The notes under the pieces: generated by a model | What the model was told of the DNA's origin: nothing | The model's input: only the letters and a program-made list of their open reading frames with translations | Database searches by the model: none | Assembly (NCBI GenBank): GCA_023653785.1 | Contig: JAMKCH010022464.1 | Location: forward strand, 1 to 64,000 | Direction of reading: 5' to 3' | Source: Ophioderma brevispina | Lineage: Eukaryota > Echinodermata > Ophiuroidea > Amphilepidida > Ophiodermatidae | DNA length: 64,000 nucleotides | Program-made: the position numbers and the translations under genes | In this document: positions 61,540 to 64,000 of the stretch, one piece after another | Position numbering within the stretch: the first letter of the stretch is position 1 | Layout: each line of letters begins with the position of its first letter

Positions 61540-61790
61540 GGAAAGGGGGGGCAACAGATAATTTCCATGGGGCAAATTTTGTTTAGTAAGAGTATAGATA
61601 GGCCTATGGTGTTTTGTTCATGTAAATTGCTCGTGTACATAAATTCACTAATTTTTCAGTGGGATGGGGGAGGGGCAAGATTCCCCATTAATTTTTTTCA
61701 GGGGAAGGGGGGGGAACAAGGGTTGCAGCTGCACCCCCCCCACCCCTCCCTCCCCCCCCCCCCCACCCCCCCGGTTACACCACTGTGTGA
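61540..61790. repeat. G-run / C-run pair, probable MITE remnant
   Basis: GGGGAAAGGGGGGG near 61538, GGGGAAGGGGGGGG near 61701 and a C-rich run at 61733-61771 flank an AT-rich middle. GGTTACACCACTG at the right is a common MITE end. The open frames across it are of low complexity. Confidence 0.5.
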
Positions 61791-62040
61791 TTAGACTGTC
61801 CCACACTCTCGGCTCTGTCTTCGTATTTAGGGAACCGGAGTTTGAACACATAAAATCAAATTATTTATTTTATTATCTGTAAGTATAGTGTTACAACAGT
61901 AGCATTCACCAATATGGCAGTGCATATATCAATGTGCAGGTATATAAAAAATAGATCAAGAAATTAAATCCTAAAAAAAAATCAGAGATCACCGGGCAAG
62001 CTCTATGCCCTGCCTGGACATAATCGGTCCATCCCTGATT

Positions 62041-62835
62041 TGGTCCTATTTTTAGAATGGAAGTGTCTATTGACACGATGATCGTGTCAATAACGTCACC
62101 CGAAATGGCTATTGACACAATGATCGGTTGTGAGAAAGTGAATGGCTATGGAGCCGATAGGCATACTGTGAGGTGTGCTTCTCTGAGATTTTGGCCCGAA
62201 ATTATGCTCCAGGACCATATGCTCTGCCCTCCATATGGTTCTGGAGCATAAATAATCTGGAAACATATGTCAAATATGGTCCAGGACCACATTTGCCATA
62301 TGATCCTGTAGCATAAATAAAAAGGAGCATATTTGAATATGCTCCTGGAGCATCTGGAAAAATATGTCACATATGGTCCAGGACCACATTTGCCATATGG
62401 TCCTGGAGCAAAAATAAAAAGGAGCATATTTGAATGGGTGTGGCCATTTTGTGACCCACTGACACACATGACCCTGATGAATTCAGCAGACTTTAACGGA
62501 ATAAGTGCACTTATTCCGTATAATTCAGCGGGTCTTGTGTCAGTGGGTCACAAAATGGCCACACCCTATTTGAATATATGTTCCTGGAGCATATTTGAAT
62601 ACACAAATGGTCCAGGCCTGAGCATATGGCAAATATGCTCCTGGAGAAAATATTGATTCTAAATCAAATACTGCTTCAGGACCATATTTGCCATATGGTT
62701 ATGGAGCATGTGCACTAAAATTTGACTTAGAACATTTCTCCAGATATGCTCCAGGACCATATGGTCAACCCCACGATCATCGTGTCAATAACGTCGCCCG
62801 AAATGGCTATTGACGTGATCATCGTGTCAATCCTC
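62041..62835. mobile_element. Palindrome-rich element with flanking direct repeats and a nested inverted repeat
   Basis: ATCGTGTCAATAACGTCACC...CGAAATGGCTATTGAC (62073-62115) recurs in the same orientation at about 62780-62815. Between them the word CATATGGTCCTGGAGCATA and its reverse complement alternate many times (62208-62400, 62575-62765). A separate inverted repeat is nested inside: GGTGTGGCCATTTTGTGACC (from about 62438), with its mirror GGTCACAAAATGGCCACACC (to about 62567), around GGAATAAGTGCACTTATTCC. Open frames on both strands are by-products. Confidence 0.82.
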
Positions 62836-63104
62836 GGCCTTTTAGAATACCGCGCGCCCTCATACGAACCAACTTGTCCATGGAGTAACAAAATTCAAAA
62901 CACCACTCGCCCGCCGAGACTGTTGGAATCTGTTAGGAAAGTGTCTACAGACCACAGTGCAATGCAATAGGTGATTTCCCTGTCAATCATGTTCGCTCCT
63001 CCCGCATGTTTCATTCAAATCCTCTCACTGATGTCAATCACATTGCCAGATCCCCGGGATTTATGTGTTGCGGTTTTGTAGTGTCAAAAGGTCAAGGCAT
63101 TCAA

Positions 63105-63410
63105 GCAGGGGCAGATCCAGGATTTTTCAATAGAGGGGCGCTATTTTTTTCGACACATATGTTTTTTTAAATTTTGTTCCCAGTCGGGGGGCAGACTGCG
63201 TCTGTTGGGCGCCCACACAAATTAGTTCCACGGCGCCTGACACCCAGTACCGTCATTCTCAGAGATCTACAGGGCGCCCTGTGCGTAAAGAAGTCATTTT
63301 TATAGATCTACAGTGCGCCTGGCGCTTTATGCGGCACCCTGTACTCTGCAAAAATAGAGGGGGCGTGCGCCGGGGGCGCCGCCCTCTAAATCCGCCCTTG
63401 TCAAGCATGC
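63105..63410. mobile_element. GC-rich MITE with GGGGCRGATCCAG ends, copy 2
   Basis: It starts CAGGGGCAGATCCAGGATTT and ends CTCTAAATCCGCCCTTG, which is an inverted repeat. It is a relative of 32470-32735. Short TCAAGC words lie on both sides, but a clean target duplication is not visible. Confidence 0.8.
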
Positions 63411-63589
63411 ATCGTGTACGCGCTGCTGGTATATGGTACACATTGTATAACACTTAGAGTAGTAAATCCTAGAGCGCGGACTGCCTATCCCAATACACAC
63501 GTTGCTATGTAGCCGCATGTTCTGAAAAATTGGCGGCGGTGGCGGCGTTGCTATACGCCCTCAACACATACGCTCACTATGACGCAAAG

Positions 63590-63870
63590 TGCATTCCAGG
63601 TCCAAAATTCCAGTTGATCCCAGTTGAAAGTTGTTCCATGTTCCGTGACGGAACTAACTGGTTCACCTGTTTTTACTGTGTTTATACTGGGTCATGACTG
63701 AGTTCAACTGGGTTCAACTACGTCTACTAATCCTAGTTGAAAATTGTTCATTTTCCGTCACGGAATCAACCTTTTTACTGGATTTCAACTGGATATGAAA
63801 CTGGTATGCAACTGGATTTGACTGGTCCAGTTTGAAACCAGTTTTAGTTGGACCAACTGGAATTTTGACC
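63590..63870. mobile_element. ~280-bp foldback MITE rich in ACTGG
   Basis: The ends CCAGGTCCAAAATTCCAGTTG and CAACTGGAATTTTGACCTGG form an inverted repeat of about 20 bp. Inside, TTCCGTGACGGAA and TTCCGTCACGGAA are paired palindromes, and AACTGG/CCAGTT recur more than ten times. Confidence 0.82.
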
Positions 63871-64000
63871 TGGGTTTACTCGGTGTGTGCGTCATTTGTG
63901 TCCGCGATCATTGCTCTTCAGAGGGTCGTCGAGTGCCAAATTGTGTAAAAACGTATTTCAATACGGAATAAATCGCAATCTCATCATAGTGCGCAGTTCA

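Overview
This is AT-rich, repeat-dense invertebrate (metazoan) DNA. It contains one recognisable protein-coding gene, an integrin alpha subunit on the + strand, broken into short exons by introns of about 2 to 16 kb. Seven exons (9761-59361) encode roughly 230 residues of the FG-GAP beta-propeller, and their order and most splice phases fit. The sequence resembles the PS2/alpha5/alpha8/alphaV group. No exon for the signal peptide, the start of blade 1, the rest of the propeller, the leg domains or the membrane segment was found. The organism is probably a marine invertebrate, perhaps a deuterostome; that is an inference from the integrin type, the tRNA-derived SINE-like units and the density of TTAA-flanked elements.

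Layout. 1-9.7 kb: LINE fragments on both strands, a 924-bp near-perfect palindrome and a nested MITE. 9.76 kb: first visible integrin exon. 10.4-19.5 kb: a ~31-bp satellite (monomer core GGTTAAGTGTGGCATCAAGG), interrupted by TTAA-flanked elements and a LINE. 20.3-22.4 kb: two integrin exons, with a MITE starting at base +6 of one donor site. 22.4-41 kb: introns with MITEs, SINE-like units and dispersed repeats, plus exons at 33.6 and 41.1 kb. 42.0-44.66 kb: a TGACCT-rich tandem array with a 1.33-kb higher-order duplication; an inverted relative lies at 51.85 kb. 45-54 kb: several foldback elements, one with about fourteen copies of AACGCGTT. 57.4 and 59.3 kb: the last two integrin exons seen. 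59.4-64 kb: more foldback elements and MITEs.

Main biological points: (1) at least six families of non-autonomous elements share TTAA target sites, terminal inverted repeats starting mostly AG/GG, a length near 330-360 bp and often a short perfect palindrome near the midpoint; (2) the satellite monomer contains TTAA and has received such insertions repeatedly, with the monomer reading cleanly across the removed elements; (3) the integrin gene lacks an expected propeller-blade exon in the 41.2-57.4 kb intron and has a phase conflict between its last two exons, next to a damaged calcium-binding loop. No complete protein-coding gene, canonical tRNA, rRNA or CRISPR array was found.
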